From contig NZ_JAGFNS010000007.1 in the NCBI RefSeq assembly GCF_017592555.1, positions 1-64,000 on the forward strand: 64,000 bases of DNA, written 5' to 3'. The notes beneath the pieces are model-generated. The model did not search any database, was not told the origin of the DNA, and saw only the letters and a list, made by a program, of their open reading frames with translations. The position numbers were made by a program, and so were the translations under genes. The DNA comes from Actinoplanes flavus. GTDB lineage: Bacteria > Actinomycetota > Actinomycetes > Mycobacteriales > Micromonosporaceae. This document shows positions 10,910-20,277 of this stretch, piece by piece. Positions within the stretch are counted from its first letter, which is position 1, and each line of letters begins with the position of its first letter.

Positions 10910-11676
10910 GCCAGCGCCAGGGTCGCGGCCGCGCGGGCGCGGCGTTCGAACGATTTCAGCAGGACCGCGCCGAGCACCAGGCACACCGTGCCGAGGGCCA
11001 GGCAGATCCCGATCGACGGCCAGACCGGCCCGCCGACGGTGGCCTCGCGCAGCGCCCGGGCACCCCACGTGGTCGGCAGGACGGCCGCGATCGGGGCGGT
11101 CCAGGCCGGCAGCACGCTGATCGGCACGAGCATCCCGGAGAGCAGCCAGATCGGGTAGTCGAGCGGGTTGGCCAGCGCGTTGGCGTTGCGCATCAGCACG
11201 AACGTGGACGCCAGCAGCAGGCCGAACATGCCGAGCCCGGCGATGCAGGCCAGGGTGGCGGCCCCGAAGGCGAGCGGGTGCGCCAGGTCGATCGGGATGC
11301 CGTACACGATCCGGCCCCACAGCAGGGTGGCGACCAGCGCGTAGCAGCCGGTGACCGCGGTGGCGGCGGTGAGCGGCAGGACCACCAGCACCGGGTGCCG
11401 GGGCGTCAGCATGATGATCTCCAGGGTGCCCTCGAACCGCTGGTGCTGGATGGCGCCGCCGGAGCCGGTGAGCACCGAGGCCCAGACGCCCATCAGGCCG
11501 GCGCCGACCGCGGCCTCCAGCAGCCGGTGCGGCTCGTCGCCGGCCCGGAACAGGTAGACCGCCAGGGTGGCCTGGACCAGCGGGATGACCAGCGCCAGGG
11601 CGACCTCGAACGGGGACCGGCTGAGGTGCTTGGCGCGCAGCAGGGTGCCGATCAGCAGGGTGCGCAGTGTCCTCAT
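10906..11676 (-). CDS. ABC-2 type transporter permease (proximal)
   Basis: A 256-residue integral membrane protein with six predicted hydrophobic spans and the ABC-2 cytoplasmic motif region QHQRFEGTLEIIMLTPRHPV, which in such permeases contacts the ATPase. Its ATG overlaps the stop of the ATPase gene by four bases, and its own stop overlaps the next permease start by four bases. The three genes should therefore be translated in a coupled way. It shares the N-terminal MRTLR sequence and general layout with the distal permease, suggesting an old duplication. Confidence 0.86.
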   Translation of the reverse strand: MRTLRTLLIGTLLRAKHLSRSPFEVALALVIPLVQATLAVYLFRAGDEPHRLLEAAVGAGLMGVWASVLTGSGGAIQHQRFEGTLEIIMLTPRHPVLVVLPLTAATAVTGCYALVATLLWGRIVYGIPIDLAHPLAFGAATLACIAGLGMFGLLLASTFVLMRNANALANPLDYPIWLLSGMLVPISVLPAWTAPIAAVLPTTWGARALREATVGGPVWPSIGICLALGTVCLVLGAVLLKSFERRARAAATLALA

Positions 11677-12650
11677 GCGGCGCCCACGATCGCCACGTAC
11701 GCGTCCTCCAGCGTCGGCTCCCGGCTGTCCACCCGGCCCAGCCGGATCCCGGCGAGCTCCCGCAGCACGTCACCCTGGACGTCGACGTGCGCGTCCGACT
11801 GGACGGTCAGCAGTTGCAGCGCACCGCGGTCCTCCACCGAGGTCTCGCGGACGCCGGGCAGCCCCCGTAGGGCGCTGATCGCGGTGTCCGGGACGCCGTA
11901 CGCCTCGACCTCCACGACCCGCCGCCCGTCTGCCCGGCTCCGCAGCTCGGCCGGTGTGCCGAGAGCCTGGATCTCGCCGCCGGAGATCACCGCGATCCGG
12001 TCGCAGAGCTCGTCCGCCTCGGCCATGTAGTGCGTGGTCAGCACGACCGTGGCGCCGTTCGCGGCCAGCCCGGCCACGGTGCGGCGCAGCTCCCGGGCGG
12101 CGACCGGATCCACCCCGATCGACGGCTCGTCGAGGAACAGCACCTCGGGGGCGTGCAGCAGCCCGCGGGCGATGTGCAGCCGCTGCCGCATGCCGCGGGA
12201 GTAGCCCTCGACCCGCTCCCTCTCCCGTCCGGTGAGCCCGACGAGTTCCAGCAGTTCGGCGATCCGCCGTTTCTGGTCGCGGGGCGGTACGCCGTACAGC
12301 TCGGCGAAGTACCGCAGGTTGTCCAGCGCCGACAGCCGGTCGTAGAGGCCGCGGTCGCCGCCGAACACGTACCCGATCCGCCGTCGTACCTCCCGGGTCT
12401 GCTCGACCACGTCGAAGCCGCGGATCCGCGCGGTGCCGGCGGTCGGGATGAGCAGGGTGTTGAGCATCTTGATGGTGGTGGTCTTGCCGGCGCCGTTCGG
12501 GCCGAGCAGGCCGAACAGTTCGCCGCGGCGCACCGTCAGGTCGACCCCGCGGACCGCCTCCACCGTCTCGCGCCGGGGCCGCAGCCAGCCGGTGCGGGTC
12601 CGGTACGTGCGGCGCAGGCCCTCCGCCTCGATGGCGTAGTCGCTTTCCAT
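11673..12650 (-). CDS. ABC-2 exporter ATP-binding protein (DrrA-like)
   Basis: A 325-residue nucleotide-binding subunit. Walker A GPNGAGKTT is at residues 50-58, the family signature reads YSRGMRQ (150-156) instead of LSGGQ, Walker B is VLFLDEPS (~170-177), and the H-loop TTHYMAEADEL follows. The C-terminal ~90 residues resemble the extension of DrrA-type drug and lipid exporters. With the two downstream permeases it should form an efflux pump at the membrane. It lies 30 bp downstream of an ArsR-like regulator gene on the same strand, so that regulator may control it (inference). Substrate cannot be told from sequence. Confidence 0.92.
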   Translation of the reverse strand: MESDYAIEAEGLRRTYRTRTGWLRPRRETVEAVRGVDLTVRRGELFGLLGPNGAGKTTTIKMLNTLLIPTAGTARIRGFDVVEQTREVRRRIGYVFGGDRGLYDRLSALDNLRYFAELYGVPPRDQKRRIAELLELVGLTGRERERVEGYSRGMRQRLHIARGLLHAPEVLFLDEPSIGVDPVAARELRRTVAGLAANGATVVLTTHYMAEADELCDRIAVISGGEIQALGTPAELRSRADGRRVVEVEAYGVPDTAISALRGLPGVRETSVEDRGALQLLTVQSDAHVDVQGDVLRELAGIRLGRVDSREPTLEDAYVAIVGAA

Positions 12651-12679
12651 GCCGGGAAAACTAGGGAACGACCGTCGAT

Positions 12680-13693
12680 TCAGGAAACGAATTCGGTCGT
12701 GGCCGAATCGTCGCCGAGCAGCTTGACCAGAGCCAGCCCGGCCGGTTCCAGGCCGTAGAGGACCCGCCGCCCGGCCCGCCGCCGGTGCACCACCCCGGCG
12801 GCCTGCAACCCGGCCAGGTGCTCGGAGACCGTGCTCGGCGCCAGCCCCAGCACCTCTGCCAGCCCGGTGGTGGTGGCCGGGGTGGTCAGTGCCCGCAGCA
12901 CGGTGGCCCGGCCCCGGCCGATGAGCAGGGCGAGCCGGTCGTCCGGGGCCGGGGTGTGGCTCTCGGCCAGGACGGCGGCGCCGCGCGCCTGGTAGGTCAC
13001 CAGCACCACCTCGGGATGGTCCGAGGAGTAGAGCAGCGCGCCCCGCGAGAAGATCAGCGGTACGAGCAGGAGCCGCTGGTCGGTCGCGGTGACGTCGTCC
13101 TCCAGCTGTTTCATCAGGGTGAGCACCGGCCGTTGCCAGCGGACCCGGTCGTGCAGCCGGGCGAGCAGGGCGTCCGGGCCGTCGGCGGCCAGCGCCCGGG
13201 CCCGCAGCAGCACCTCCTCGTCCAGCGCGGCCCGCATGGCCGGCCAGTACGGCGCCATGGCCCCGTCCCAGAAGGCGGCGAGCGCGTCGGTGAGCCGGTT
13301 CAGCGCGTTCTCCCGGTCGTCGACGAACGGGCGCAGGCAGGGTGGCACGCCGTCCGGATGGTGCCGGGCGATCTGCCCCGCGATCACCTCGGCGGGCGTG
13401 TGCCGGACCTCGTCGAGCTGCTCGTCGATGGTGGGCGCCGGCGATCCCGGCATCGGGGCGAGGAAGTCCGGCAGCATCCGGCCCACCTCGAAGTAGACCC
13501 GCAGCGGGGCGGTCGCCGGATCGGAGCGCAGCACGGCCCGCGCCCGCCGGGCCCAGCCGTCGTACGGCCAGGGCGCCGTCTCCGGGTTGCGTTGCAGCAG
13601 CCAGAGCCCGCAGACCGTCTCGATCAGCGGGCTGATCGCGATCCGGGTACGCGACAGCGTCGGTTCGTCGAGCTCGATCCGGATCACGGTCAC
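12680..13693 (-). CDS. ArsR-like transcriptional regulator with DUF5937-type N-terminal domain
   Basis: A 337-residue protein. The N-terminal part resembles DUF5937 (IELDEPTLSRTRIAISPLIET...), and a C-terminal winged helix-turn-helix occupies about residues 250-320 (TTGLAEVLGLAPSTVSEHLAGL, then a GRRVLYGLEP wing). The start is GTG 13693; GTG 13687 is an alternative. No CxC metal motif of classical ArsR sensors is visible, so the ligand is unknown. It is the first gene of a probable four-gene unit with the ABC exporter, an arrangement typical of regulators that sense the exported compound. Confidence 0.82.
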   Translation of the reverse strand: MTVIRIELDEPTLSRTRIAISPLIETVCGLWLLQRNPETAPWPYDGWARRARAVLRSDPATAPLRVYFEVGRMLPDFLAPMPGSPAPTIDEQLDEVRHTPAEVIAGQIARHHPDGVPPCLRPFVDDRENALNRLTDALAAFWDGAMAPYWPAMRAALDEEVLLRARALAADGPDALLARLHDRVRWQRPVLTLMKQLEDDVTATDQRLLLVPLIFSRGALLYSSDHPEVVLVTYQARGAAVLAESHTPAPDDRLALLIGRGRATVLRALTTPATTTGLAEVLGLAPSTVSEHLAGLQAAGVVHRRRAGRRVLYGLEPAGLALVKLLGDDSATTEFVS

Positions 13694-13844
13694 GAGTCTA
13701 CGGTCGAAGGGTGAGTGGGCAGCTCCGCCCGGCGCGGGCGGCACCGGGCGCGAGCAGCGACGGACGCCGCTTCCGGCCCACGGCGGCCGCGCGGAGCCCG
13801 TACCCCTCGGGGTAATGCGGATGAGGGAAGCCGAGCGTGCCCGG

Positions 13845-14062
13845 TATCGTTGTGCGCACGCAGGCTTTGAACCGGCCATCACCGGGGAGCCTCCGGAAGA
13901 ACGGGCCCTGGGCCCTAGTAGAACCGGGCGGACACCGGACCGCGCAGCCTTCCGGCGAATGAGCGGGCGGGTCTCCACGAACCGCCAAGCGAGGTGGTAC
14001 CGCGGGTCTTCGTCGAAGGCTCGTCCTCGCAGTCACGTCATGTGAACTGCTTGAGGGGAACA
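13845..14062 (+). promoter_or_regulatory. T-box riboswitch leader of ileS (isoleucine, probably translational)
   Basis: The 373-bp gap before ileS holds an actinobacterial T-box. The T-box core AGGTGGTACCGCGG is at 13992-14005. A short stem I carries an ATC triplet (13878-13880) just before CCGGGGAGC, a good isoleucine specifier candidate. The variable base after TGG in the core is T, which pairs with the A73 discriminator expected for tRNA-Ile. No U-tract terminator lies between the core and ileS; instead GAGGGG (14053-14058) is the ribosome-binding site and CCTC elements just upstream could sequester it. Uncharged tRNA-Ile should therefore free translation (family knowledge plus inference). 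Exact 5' boundary unknown. Confidence 0.88.
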
Positions 14063-14066
14063 CCAG

Positions 14067-17000
14067 ATGGCCTACCCGAAACACACCGACGCCGCCGGCG
14101 TTCCGGCCAGCCCGGATCTGCCGGCGGTCGAGCGTGCCATCCTCGATCACTGGGCCGCCGACAAGACGTTCGAGGCGTCCGTCGAGCGGCGCCCGGCGGG
14201 GGAGAACGGCGCGAACGAGTACGTCTTCTACGACGGTCCGCCGTTCGCCAACGGCCTGCCGCACTACGGCCACCTGTTCACCGGGTACGTGAAGGACCTG
14301 GTGCCGCGCTACCAGACGATGCGCGGCAAGCGGGTGGAGCGGCGGTTCGGCTGGGACACGCACGGCCTGCCCGCCGAGGTCGAGGCGGAGAAGCAACTCG
14401 GCATCACCACCAAGGCGCAGATCGTCGACCTGGGCATCGACAAGTTCAACGAGGCCTGCCGGACGTCGGTGCTCGCCTACACCAAGGACTGGGAGCGTTA
14501 CGTCACCCGCCAGGCCCGGTGGGTGGACTTCCAGAACGACTACAAGACCCTCGACCCGGAGTACATGGAATCGGTCATGTGGGCGTTCAAGACGCTGCAT
14601 GACAAGGGCCTGGTGTACGAGGGCTTCCGGGTCCTCGCCTACTGCTTCCGGTGCGAGACGCCGCTGTCCAACACCGAGACGCGGATGGACGACGTCTACC
14701 GGGACCGGACCGACCCGGCTCTGACGGTGAAGTTCCGGCTCGACTCGGGCGAGGACATCGCGGTCTGGACCACCACGCCGTGGACGCTGCCGTCGAACCT
14801 GGCGCTCGCGGTCGGACCGGACATCGAGTACGCCGTCATGTCCGATGATTCCGGCCAGAAGCTGCTGGTGGGTGCGGGGCGGGTCGGCGCCTACGCCAAG
14901 GAGCTCGAAGGCTACGAGCAGGTCGGCAGCGTCTACGGTCGGGACCTCGTCGGCCGCCGCTACACCCCCCTGTTCGACTTCCTGGTCGAGCCGGGCGGCG
15001 AGAACGCCTTCCAGGTCCTCGGCGCCGACTTCGTGACCACCGAGGACGGCACCGGTGTCGTCCACATGGCCCCGGCCTTCGGTGAGGACGACCAGAACGC
15101 GTGCAACGCGGCCGGCATCCCGACCGTCGTGACCGTCGACGACCACACCCGGTTCACCTCGCTGGTCCCGGACTACCAGGGCCTGCAGGTGTTCGACGCC
15201 AACAAGCCGGTGATCGCCACGCTGAAGGAGCGCGGCGTGGTGCTGCGCCACGACGGGTACACGCACTCGTACCCGCACTGCTGGCGCTGCGACACCCCGC
15301 TCGTCTACAAGGCGGTGTCGTCCTGGTTCGTGGCGGTGAGCACGTTCCGGGACCGGATGGTCGAGCTGAACCAGCAGATCAGCTGGACGCCGTCGCACAT
15401 CAAGGACGGCTCGTTCGGCAAGTGGCTGGCCAACGCCCGCGACTGGTCGATCTCCCGGAACCGGTTCTGGGGCTCGCCGATCCCGGTGTGGAAGTCGGAC
15501 GACCCGCAGTACCCGCGCGTCGACGTCTACGGCTCCTACGAGGAGCTGTCGCGTGACTTCGGGGTGGCCATCACCGACCTGCACCGGCCCTATGTCGACC
15601 AGCTGGTCCGCCCGAACCCGGACGACCCCACCGGCCGGTCGATGATGCGGCGCGTGCCCGAGGTGCTGGACTGCTGGTTCGAGTCCGGGTCGATGCCGTT
15701 CGCCCAGGTGCACTATCCGTTCGAGAACAAGGACTGGTTCGAGCACCACTACCCGGGCGACTTCATCGTCGAGTACATCGGGCAGACCCGCGGCTGGTTC
15801 TACACCATGCACGTGCTGGCCACGGCGCTGTTCGACCGGCCCGCGTTCCGCAACTGCCTGAGCCACGGCATCCTGCTGGGCGAGGACGGTCGCAAGATGT
15901 CCAAGTCTTTGCGGAATTATCCGGACGTGTACCGGGTGTTCGACACCTACGGGTCGGACGCCATGCGCTGGATGCTGATGTCGTCTCCGGTGCTCCGGGG
16001 TGGCGACATGCCGGTCACCGAGGTGGCGATCCGTGACTCGGTCCGGCAGGTGCTGCTGCCGCTGTGGAACGTCTGGTACTTCTTCAGCCTGTACGCGAAC
16101 GCCTCGGGGTACGAGGCGAAGTTCCGGACGGACTCGCAGCACCTGCTCGACCGCTACGTGCTCGCGAAGACCCGGGAGCTCGTCGCCGACGTCCAGAGCC
16201 AGATGGACGACTACGACATCTCGGGCGCGGCGGCGACCGTGCGAAGCTACCTCGACGCCCTGACCAACTGGTACGTGCGCCGGTCGAGGGACCGTTTCTG
16301 GGCCGGCGACGAGGACGCCTTCGACACCCTGGCCACCGTGCTGGAGACCCTCACCCGGGTGGTGGCGCCGCTCGCGCCGCTGACCGCCGAGGAGATCTGG
16401 CGGGGTCTGACCGGTGGCCGTTCGGTGCACCTGACCGACTGGCCCTCGGCGGACGTGTTCCCGGCCGACCACGAGCTGGTCGCGTCGATGGACGCGATCC
16501 GGGACGTGGCGTCGGCGGCCCTGTCGCTGCGCAAGGCCAAGGGGTTGCGGGTCCGGCTGCCGCTGGCCACGCTCACCGTCGCCACCGCCGACGGAAGCCG
16601 GCTGGCCGGCCTCGGTGACCTGCTCAAGGACGAGGTCAACGTCAAGGACGTGGTCTTCACCGACGACGTGGCCGCGTACTGCCAGCAGGTTCTGACGGTC
16701 GTCCCGCGGGCGCTCGGCCCCCGGGTCGGCAAGCAGGTCCAGCAGGTGATCAAGGCGGTCAAGAGCGGCGAGTGGCAGCTCGTCGACGGCGCGCCGGTCG
16801 CGGCCGGCGTCACCCTCGCCGAGGGGGAGTACGAGCTGAAGCTGGTCGCCGCCGACGTGGAGAACTCCGCGCCGCTGCCGGCCGGCGGTGGTGTCGTGGT
16901 CCTCGACACGGTCGTCACCGAGGAGCTGGCCACCGAGGGGCTGGCCCGCGACGTGATCCGCGTCGTGCAGCAGGCCCGCCGGGACGCCGACCTCGACGTC

Positions 17001-17183
17001 AGCGACCGGATCGCGCTCGTGCTGTCGGCCGCGCCGGTGGTCCGGGCCGCGGTCGAGGCGTACCGGGAGTTCGTCGCCGGTGAGACTCTCGCCACGTCGG
17101 TGGAGTTCGCCGAGCTGGCGGAGGGCTTCACGGGCGAGGTCGGCGACGCCGAGCAGGTCACGGTGACCGTTTCGGCCGTGTGA
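14067..17183 (+). CDS. ileS: Isoleucyl-tRNA synthetase (IleS2 / eukaryote-like type)
   Basis: A 1038-residue class I synthetase that charges tRNA-Ile with isoleucine. HIGH appears as HYGH (66-69) after the GLP segment, and KMSKS is at 610-614. The CP1 editing domain carries [15 protein letters not shown] and the [15 protein letters not shown] motif. Length and the HYGH form match the longer eukaryote-like IleS2 class found in mycobacteria rather than the ~930-residue IleS1 class. IleS2 enzymes are often less sensitive to mupirocin (established for the class, untested here). The ATG is supported by GAGGGG nine bases upstream. Transcribed alone behind the T-box leader. Confidence 0.97.
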   Translation: MAYPKHTDAAGVPASPDLPAVERAILDHWAADKTFEASVERRPAGENGANEYVFYDGPPFANGLPHYGHLFTGYVKDLVPRYQTMRGKRVERRFGWDTHGLPAEVEAEKQLGITTKAQIVDLGIDKFNEACRTSVLAYTKDWERYVTRQARWVDFQNDYKTLDPEYMESVMWAFKTLHDKGLVYEGFRVLAYCFRCETPLSNTETRMDDVYRDRTDPALTVKFRLDSGEDIAVWTTTPWTLPSNLALAVGPDIEYAVMSDDSGQKLLVGAGRVGAYAKELEGYEQVGSVYGRDLVGRRYTPLFDFLVEPGGENAFQVLGADFVTTEDGTGVVHMAPAFGEDDQNACNAAGIPTVVTVDDHTRFTSLVPDYQGLQVFDANKPVIATLKERGVVLRHDGYTHSYPHCWRCDTPLVYKAVSSWFVAVSTFRDRMVELNQQISWTPSHIKDGSFGKWLANARDWSISRNRFWGSPIPVWKSDDPQYPRVDVYGSYEELSRDFGVAITDLHRPYVDQLVRPNPDDPTGRSMMRRVPEVLDCWFESGSMPFAQVHYPFENKDWFEHHYPGDFIVEYIGQTRGWFYTMHVLATALFDRPAFRNCLSHGILLGEDGRKMSKSLRNYPDVYRVFDTYGSDAMRWMLMSSPVLRGGDMPVTEVAIRDSVRQVLLPLWNVWYFFSLYANASGYEAKFRTDSQHLLDRYVLAKTRELVADVQSQMDDYDISGAAATVRSYLDALTNWYVRRSRDRFWAGDEDAFDTLATVLETLTRVVAPLAPLTAEEIWRGLTGGRSVHLTDWPSADVFPADHELVASMDAIRDVASAALSLRKAKGLRVRLPLATLTVATADGSRLAGLGDLLKDEVNVKDVVFTDDVAAYCQQVLTVVPRALGPRVGKQVQQVIKAVKSGEWQLVDGAPVAAGVTLAEGEYELKLVAADVENSAPLPAGGGVVVLDTVVTEELATEGLARDVIRVVQQARRDADLDVSDRIALVLSAAPVVRAAVEAYREFVAGETLATSVEFAELAEGFTGEVGDAEQVTVTVSAV

Positions 17184-17195
17184 TTCAACCGATTG

Positions 17196-17232
17196 GCCCG
17201 GATGTTCGCCTGGTGTGGGCGAATGTCCGGGC
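17196..17232 (+). terminator. Hairpin after ileS
   Basis: A 15-bp stem with two G-U wobbles (GCCCGGATGTTCGCC / GGCGAATGTCCGGGC) and a 7-base loop lies 12 bases after the ileS stop. It has no U-tract. It is a plausible GC-rich terminator for ileS. Confidence 0.55.
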
Positions 17233-17315
17233 TGGTCCAAGATCACTAGGTACATCGCGGCCACTGTCAGCTAACCTCACAACACCATCCACCCCCCACG
17301 CGTCCGGAGGACGAG

Positions 17316-17984
17316 TTGCCGCTGCTCTACTCGATCGGCAAGGTCACTGTCGGCAAGGTGCTGATGACCGGCTGGCGGCCGCACGTCGAAGGCATCGAGA
17401 ACATCCCGCAGACCGGGGGCGCCATCTTCGCGGGCAATCACCTCTCCGTCGCCGACGAGCTCCTCCTCGGCGCCGCGGTGCCCCGCCACCTGGCCTTCTG
17501 GGCCAAGTCCGACTACTTCACCGGCACCGGCGTCAAGGGTTTCCTGAACCGCAAGCTGATGGAGGGCCTCGGCGCCATCCGCGTCGAGCGTGCCGGCGGC
17601 CGGGCCGCCCTCACCGCCTTCGACGCCGCCATCCCGGCGCTGCGCGGCGGCGAGCTGGTCGCGGTCTATCCCGAGGGCACCCGGTCGCCCGACGGCCGCC
17701 TCTACCGCGGGCGGACCGGCGTCGCCCGGCTGGCCGTCGCCGCGGGCGTCCCGATCATTCCGGTCGGCGTCCTCGGGACCGACAAGGTTCAGCCGATCGG
17801 CCGCCTCGTCCCGAAGCTGCAGCGCGGCGTCATCACGGTCAAGTTCGGCAAGCCGATCGACACCGTGGGCCGGTCCGACGACCGCACCGCGCTGCGCGAA
17901 CTCACCGACCAGGTGATGGGCGAGATCCAGCGCCTCACCGGTCAGGAGTACGTTCCCCGCTACGCCCCCAAGCGCGAGGAATAG
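17316..17984 (+). CDS. plsC: 1-acyl-sn-glycerol-3-phosphate acyltransferase family protein
   Basis: A 222-residue lysophosphatidic-acid-type acyltransferase that would acylate a glycerophosphate at the inner face of the membrane in phospholipid synthesis. The catalytic H-x4-D motif is NHLSVAD (H42, D47), and the substrate-binding motif YPEGTRS is at 118-124. The start is TTG 17316, chosen because GGAGGA lies four to nine bases upstream and the protein then begins just before the family's first conserved block. Actinobacteria usually carry several paralogues, so the precise acceptor is uncertain. It is convergent with the envelope protein gene that follows. Confidence 0.9.
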   Translation: MPLLYSIGKVTVGKVLMTGWRPHVEGIENIPQTGGAIFAGNHLSVADELLLGAAVPRHLAFWAKSDYFTGTGVKGFLNRKLMEGLGAIRVERAGGRAALTAFDAAIPALRGGELVAVYPEGTRSPDGRLYRGRTGVARLAVAAGVPIIPVGVLGTDKVQPIGRLVPKLQRGVITVKFGKPIDTVGRSDDRTALRELTDQVMGEIQRLTGQEYVPRYAPKREE

Positions 17985-17985
17985 A

Positions 17986-18010
17986 ACACGGCCCCCAGCG
18001 CCGGCCGTGT
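17986..18010. terminator. Convergent hairpin after plsC
   Basis: ACACGGCC / GGCCGTGT (17986-17993, 18003-18010) forms an 8-bp stem with a 9-base loop exactly between two convergent stop codons, partly overlapping the last base of the minus-strand gene. No U-tract is present. Confidence 0.5.
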
Positions 18011-19215
18011 CACGCGGCCGGCTCCAGGACGGTGTCGCGGAGGCTGCTCACCAGCTCGGCACTCTCCTCCAGCGACCGCCGGGTGAGCAGGACCGTGGCG
18101 AGACTGCCGTGGTCCGCCCAAGCGCACGCCACCACCGCCGTGTCCTCCAGCCGGCCGGTCCCGCAGAGCTGATACGCGCCGAACACACCCAGGTCGAACG
18201 GCTGCACGTCGCGCAGCCGGAGCGAGTCGGACAGCCGCGCCAGCTGAGCCTCCACGTCGGAACCCGGGGTCAGCCGGAACCCGGTGACGCCGAAGACGGT
18301 GACCCGCTTGCCGCGCCCGTCGGCGTAGATGCCGGCGAAGGAGTCGCCGCCCGAGCCGGCCGACTGCAACTCGTCGGCCAGCCGCTGTGCGGCACGCTGG
18401 CCGGCCGCGGTGTCGCGCAGTTTCAGATCGGCGAAGGAGTCCGGGAGCGCGGCCGTCACCGGGTACTGCCGGGCGCCCGGCACCAGCCAGTAGCCGAGGG
18501 CCAGCCCGATGACCACCAGCAGCACGACGCGGCGCAGCCGGCGGCGCCGGCGTGGCCTTGGCAGCGGCCGGGCCGCCCAGGGTGGTGGCGTGGCCGGCGG
18601 GCGGGGCTGAACCGGGATCCGGTCCGGGGTCGTGACCTTCCGGCCCCACGACCGCAGCTTCTCCGGGGCGCCGCCGGCCGCCTCCTGACCTCTCGCCGCG
18701 GTACGGCGGGCCGCTTCCTGGCCCTTCGTGGCGGTGCGGCGGCCCCAGGCGCGGACCTTCGGCGGGAGCAGCGCCGGCAGGCCGGTGCCGGCGGCCGGCG
18801 GCGGGTAGGTGCCCGGTGGCGGGACGGCGGGTTTCGGGGCCGCCGCCCGGGTGGGCGGGGCCGACGGCGCCGGAACGGGCGCGTCGAGGCGGGTCGCCGG
18901 CAGGTCGACCGGCGCGACCGGCGCGACCGGTGTGGTCCAGGGGTCCGCCCAGACCGGGGTGTCCTGATCGGCCCACGGGTCGACGGCCGGCACCGCGGTG
19001 CGGTCGTCCTCCGGCTCGGCCTCGCCGCCGGTGAGCCGGTCGACCATGCGGGACCAGCGGGAACGGCGCGGACCGGTCTCGGGCACCGCGGCGGCGCCGC
19101 TCCACCGCCCGGGAAGCGCCGCGGTGGGCGGGTCGTTCTCGCCGGATCCGGCGTCCCGGGTGGGGTCGGGCATTCCGGCGGCCGGAGTCTCGTCGCCCGG
19201 CTGCGGGTCGGCCAT
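18010..19215 (-). CDS. Anchored envelope protein, paralogue of the 258-1211 product
   Basis: A 401-residue protein of unknown function. ATG 19215 is preferred over upstream in-frame codons because GGAGGAG lies nine bases before it. A Pro/Ala-rich cytoplasmic region (residues 1-225) includes a repeated RTATKGQEAAR / RTAARGQEAAG unit. A run of arginines precedes one membrane segment at ~230-246. The external domain ends with C351-x12-C364 and AWADHGSLATVLL. The identical cysteine spacing and ADHGSLA motif link it to the protein at 258-1211; the pair is most likely an actinobacterial lineage-specific envelope family. It is divergent from the RsbQ-like gene. Confidence 0.84.
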   Translation of the reverse strand: MADPQPGDETPAAGMPDPTRDAGSGENDPPTAALPGRWSGAAAVPETGPRRSRWSRMVDRLTGGEAEPEDDRTAVPAVDPWADQDTPVWADPWTTPVAPVAPVDLPATRLDAPVPAPSAPPTRAAAPKPAVPPPGTYPPPAAGTGLPALLPPKVRAWGRRTATKGQEAARRTAARGQEAAGGAPEKLRSWGRKVTTPDRIPVQPRPPATPPPWAARPLPRPRRRRRLRRVVLLVVIGLALGYWLVPGARQYPVTAALPDSFADLKLRDTAAGQRAAQRLADELQSAGSGGDSFAGIYADGRGKRVTVFGVTGFRLTPGSDVEAQLARLSDSLRLRDVQPFDLGVFGAYQLCGTGRLEDTAVVACAWADHGSLATVLLTRRSLEESAELVSSLRDTVLEPAA

Positions 19216-19450
19216 CTCTCCGATCTCCTCCACGCTCGGCGACACAGTCGTCTTCACCCAGGTTAGGGACGCCGTGCCAATCGGGCGGCCGGGCCGGATC
19301 CGGGCAGCGGACACCAATGGCGGACAACGAGGGCGATGTGCGAGACGCTCCGGAGTCGTATGGTTACCCGGACTTGGCATCGTCCGGCCTCACTGGCCGG
19401 ATGAGTGCCCGGATTCACGTTCGCGTGCAGACGGAAGAGGTCGCCGCACC

Positions 19451-20248
19451 ATGAGCACGACGCAGAGGAACGCTGTCACGATCTCCGGGGCGGATTCCGG
19501 CCGCCCGATGCTGTTCGCCCACGGGTACGGCTGCGATCAGAACATGTGGCGGCTGGTCACCCCGGCGTTCGCGGACACCCACCGGATCGTCCTGTTCGAC
19601 CACGTCGGGAACGGGCGCTCGGACCTGTCGGCCTACCGGGACTCCCGGCACGGCACGCTCTCCGGGTACGCCGAGGACGTTCTGGACATCGTCGAGGAGC
19701 ACGATCTGCGGGACGTCGTCTTCGTCGGTCACTCGGTGGCCGCCATGATCGGTGTGCTGGCCGCGATCCGGGAACCGGACCGGTTCGCCGGGATCGTGAT
19801 GGTCGGCCCGTCCCCGCGGTACATCGACGACGAGGCGGACGGCTACGTCGGCGGGTTCGCCCGTGCCGACATCGAGGAGATGCTGGAGTCGCTGGACAGC
19901 AACTATCTGGGCTGGTCCAGCGCGATGGCGCCGGTGATCATGGGCAACGCGGAGCGGCCCGAGCTGGGCGAGGAGCTGACGAACAGCTTCTGCCGGACGG
20001 ATCCGGAGATCGCCAAGAAGTTCGCCCGGGTCACCTTCCTCTCGGACAACCGCGCCGACCTGCCGAAGCTCCGGGTCCCGTCACTGATCCTCCAGTGCTC
20101 GGACGACGTCATCGCCCCCACCGTGGTCGGTGAGTACGTCCACAAGAACACCAGGGAGAGCACCTTCATGACCCTCAACGCGACCGGGCACTGCCCGAAT
20201 CTGAGCGCACCGGAGGAGACGGTTGACGCGATCAAGTCCTGGTTGTAA
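19451..20248 (+). CDS. rsbQ: RsbQ-type alpha/beta hydrolase, probable stress-signalling partner
   Basis: A 265-residue alpha/beta hydrolase. The nucleophile elbow GHSVAAM gives S95, the acid is D218 or D219 in CSDDVIAP, and the histidine is H247 in TGHCPNLS. These positions agree almost exactly with the triad of Bacillus RsbQ (S96, D219, H247), the family that also includes plant KAI2/D14 receptors. In Bacillus, RsbQ binds the PAS-PP2C phosphatase RsbP and is required for energy-stress activation of SigB. Here the gene lies 29 bp upstream of a PAS-containing PP2C protein on the same strand, strongly supporting the same role. The ATG at 19451 gives the family-length protein. The native ligand is unknown. 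Confidence 0.9.
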   Translation: MSTTQRNAVTISGADSGRPMLFAHGYGCDQNMWRLVTPAFADTHRIVLFDHVGNGRSDLSAYRDSRHGTLSGYAEDVLDIVEEHDLRDVVFVGHSVAAMIGVLAAIREPDRFAGIVMVGPSPRYIDDEADGYVGGFARADIEEMLESLDSNYLGWSSAMAPVIMGNAERPELGEELTNSFCRTDPEIAKKFARVTFLSDNRADLPKLRVPSLILQCSDDVIAPTVVGEYVHKNTRESTFMTLNATGHCPNLSAPEETVDAIKSWL

Positions 20249-20277
20249 GACACGGGCATGATCGGCGGACGATTGGC

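Noticed and set aside
13850..14066. Transcription-attenuating terminator in the ileS T-box leader
   Set aside because: No U-tract hairpin exists between the T-box core and ileS, so transcription attenuation is unlikely.
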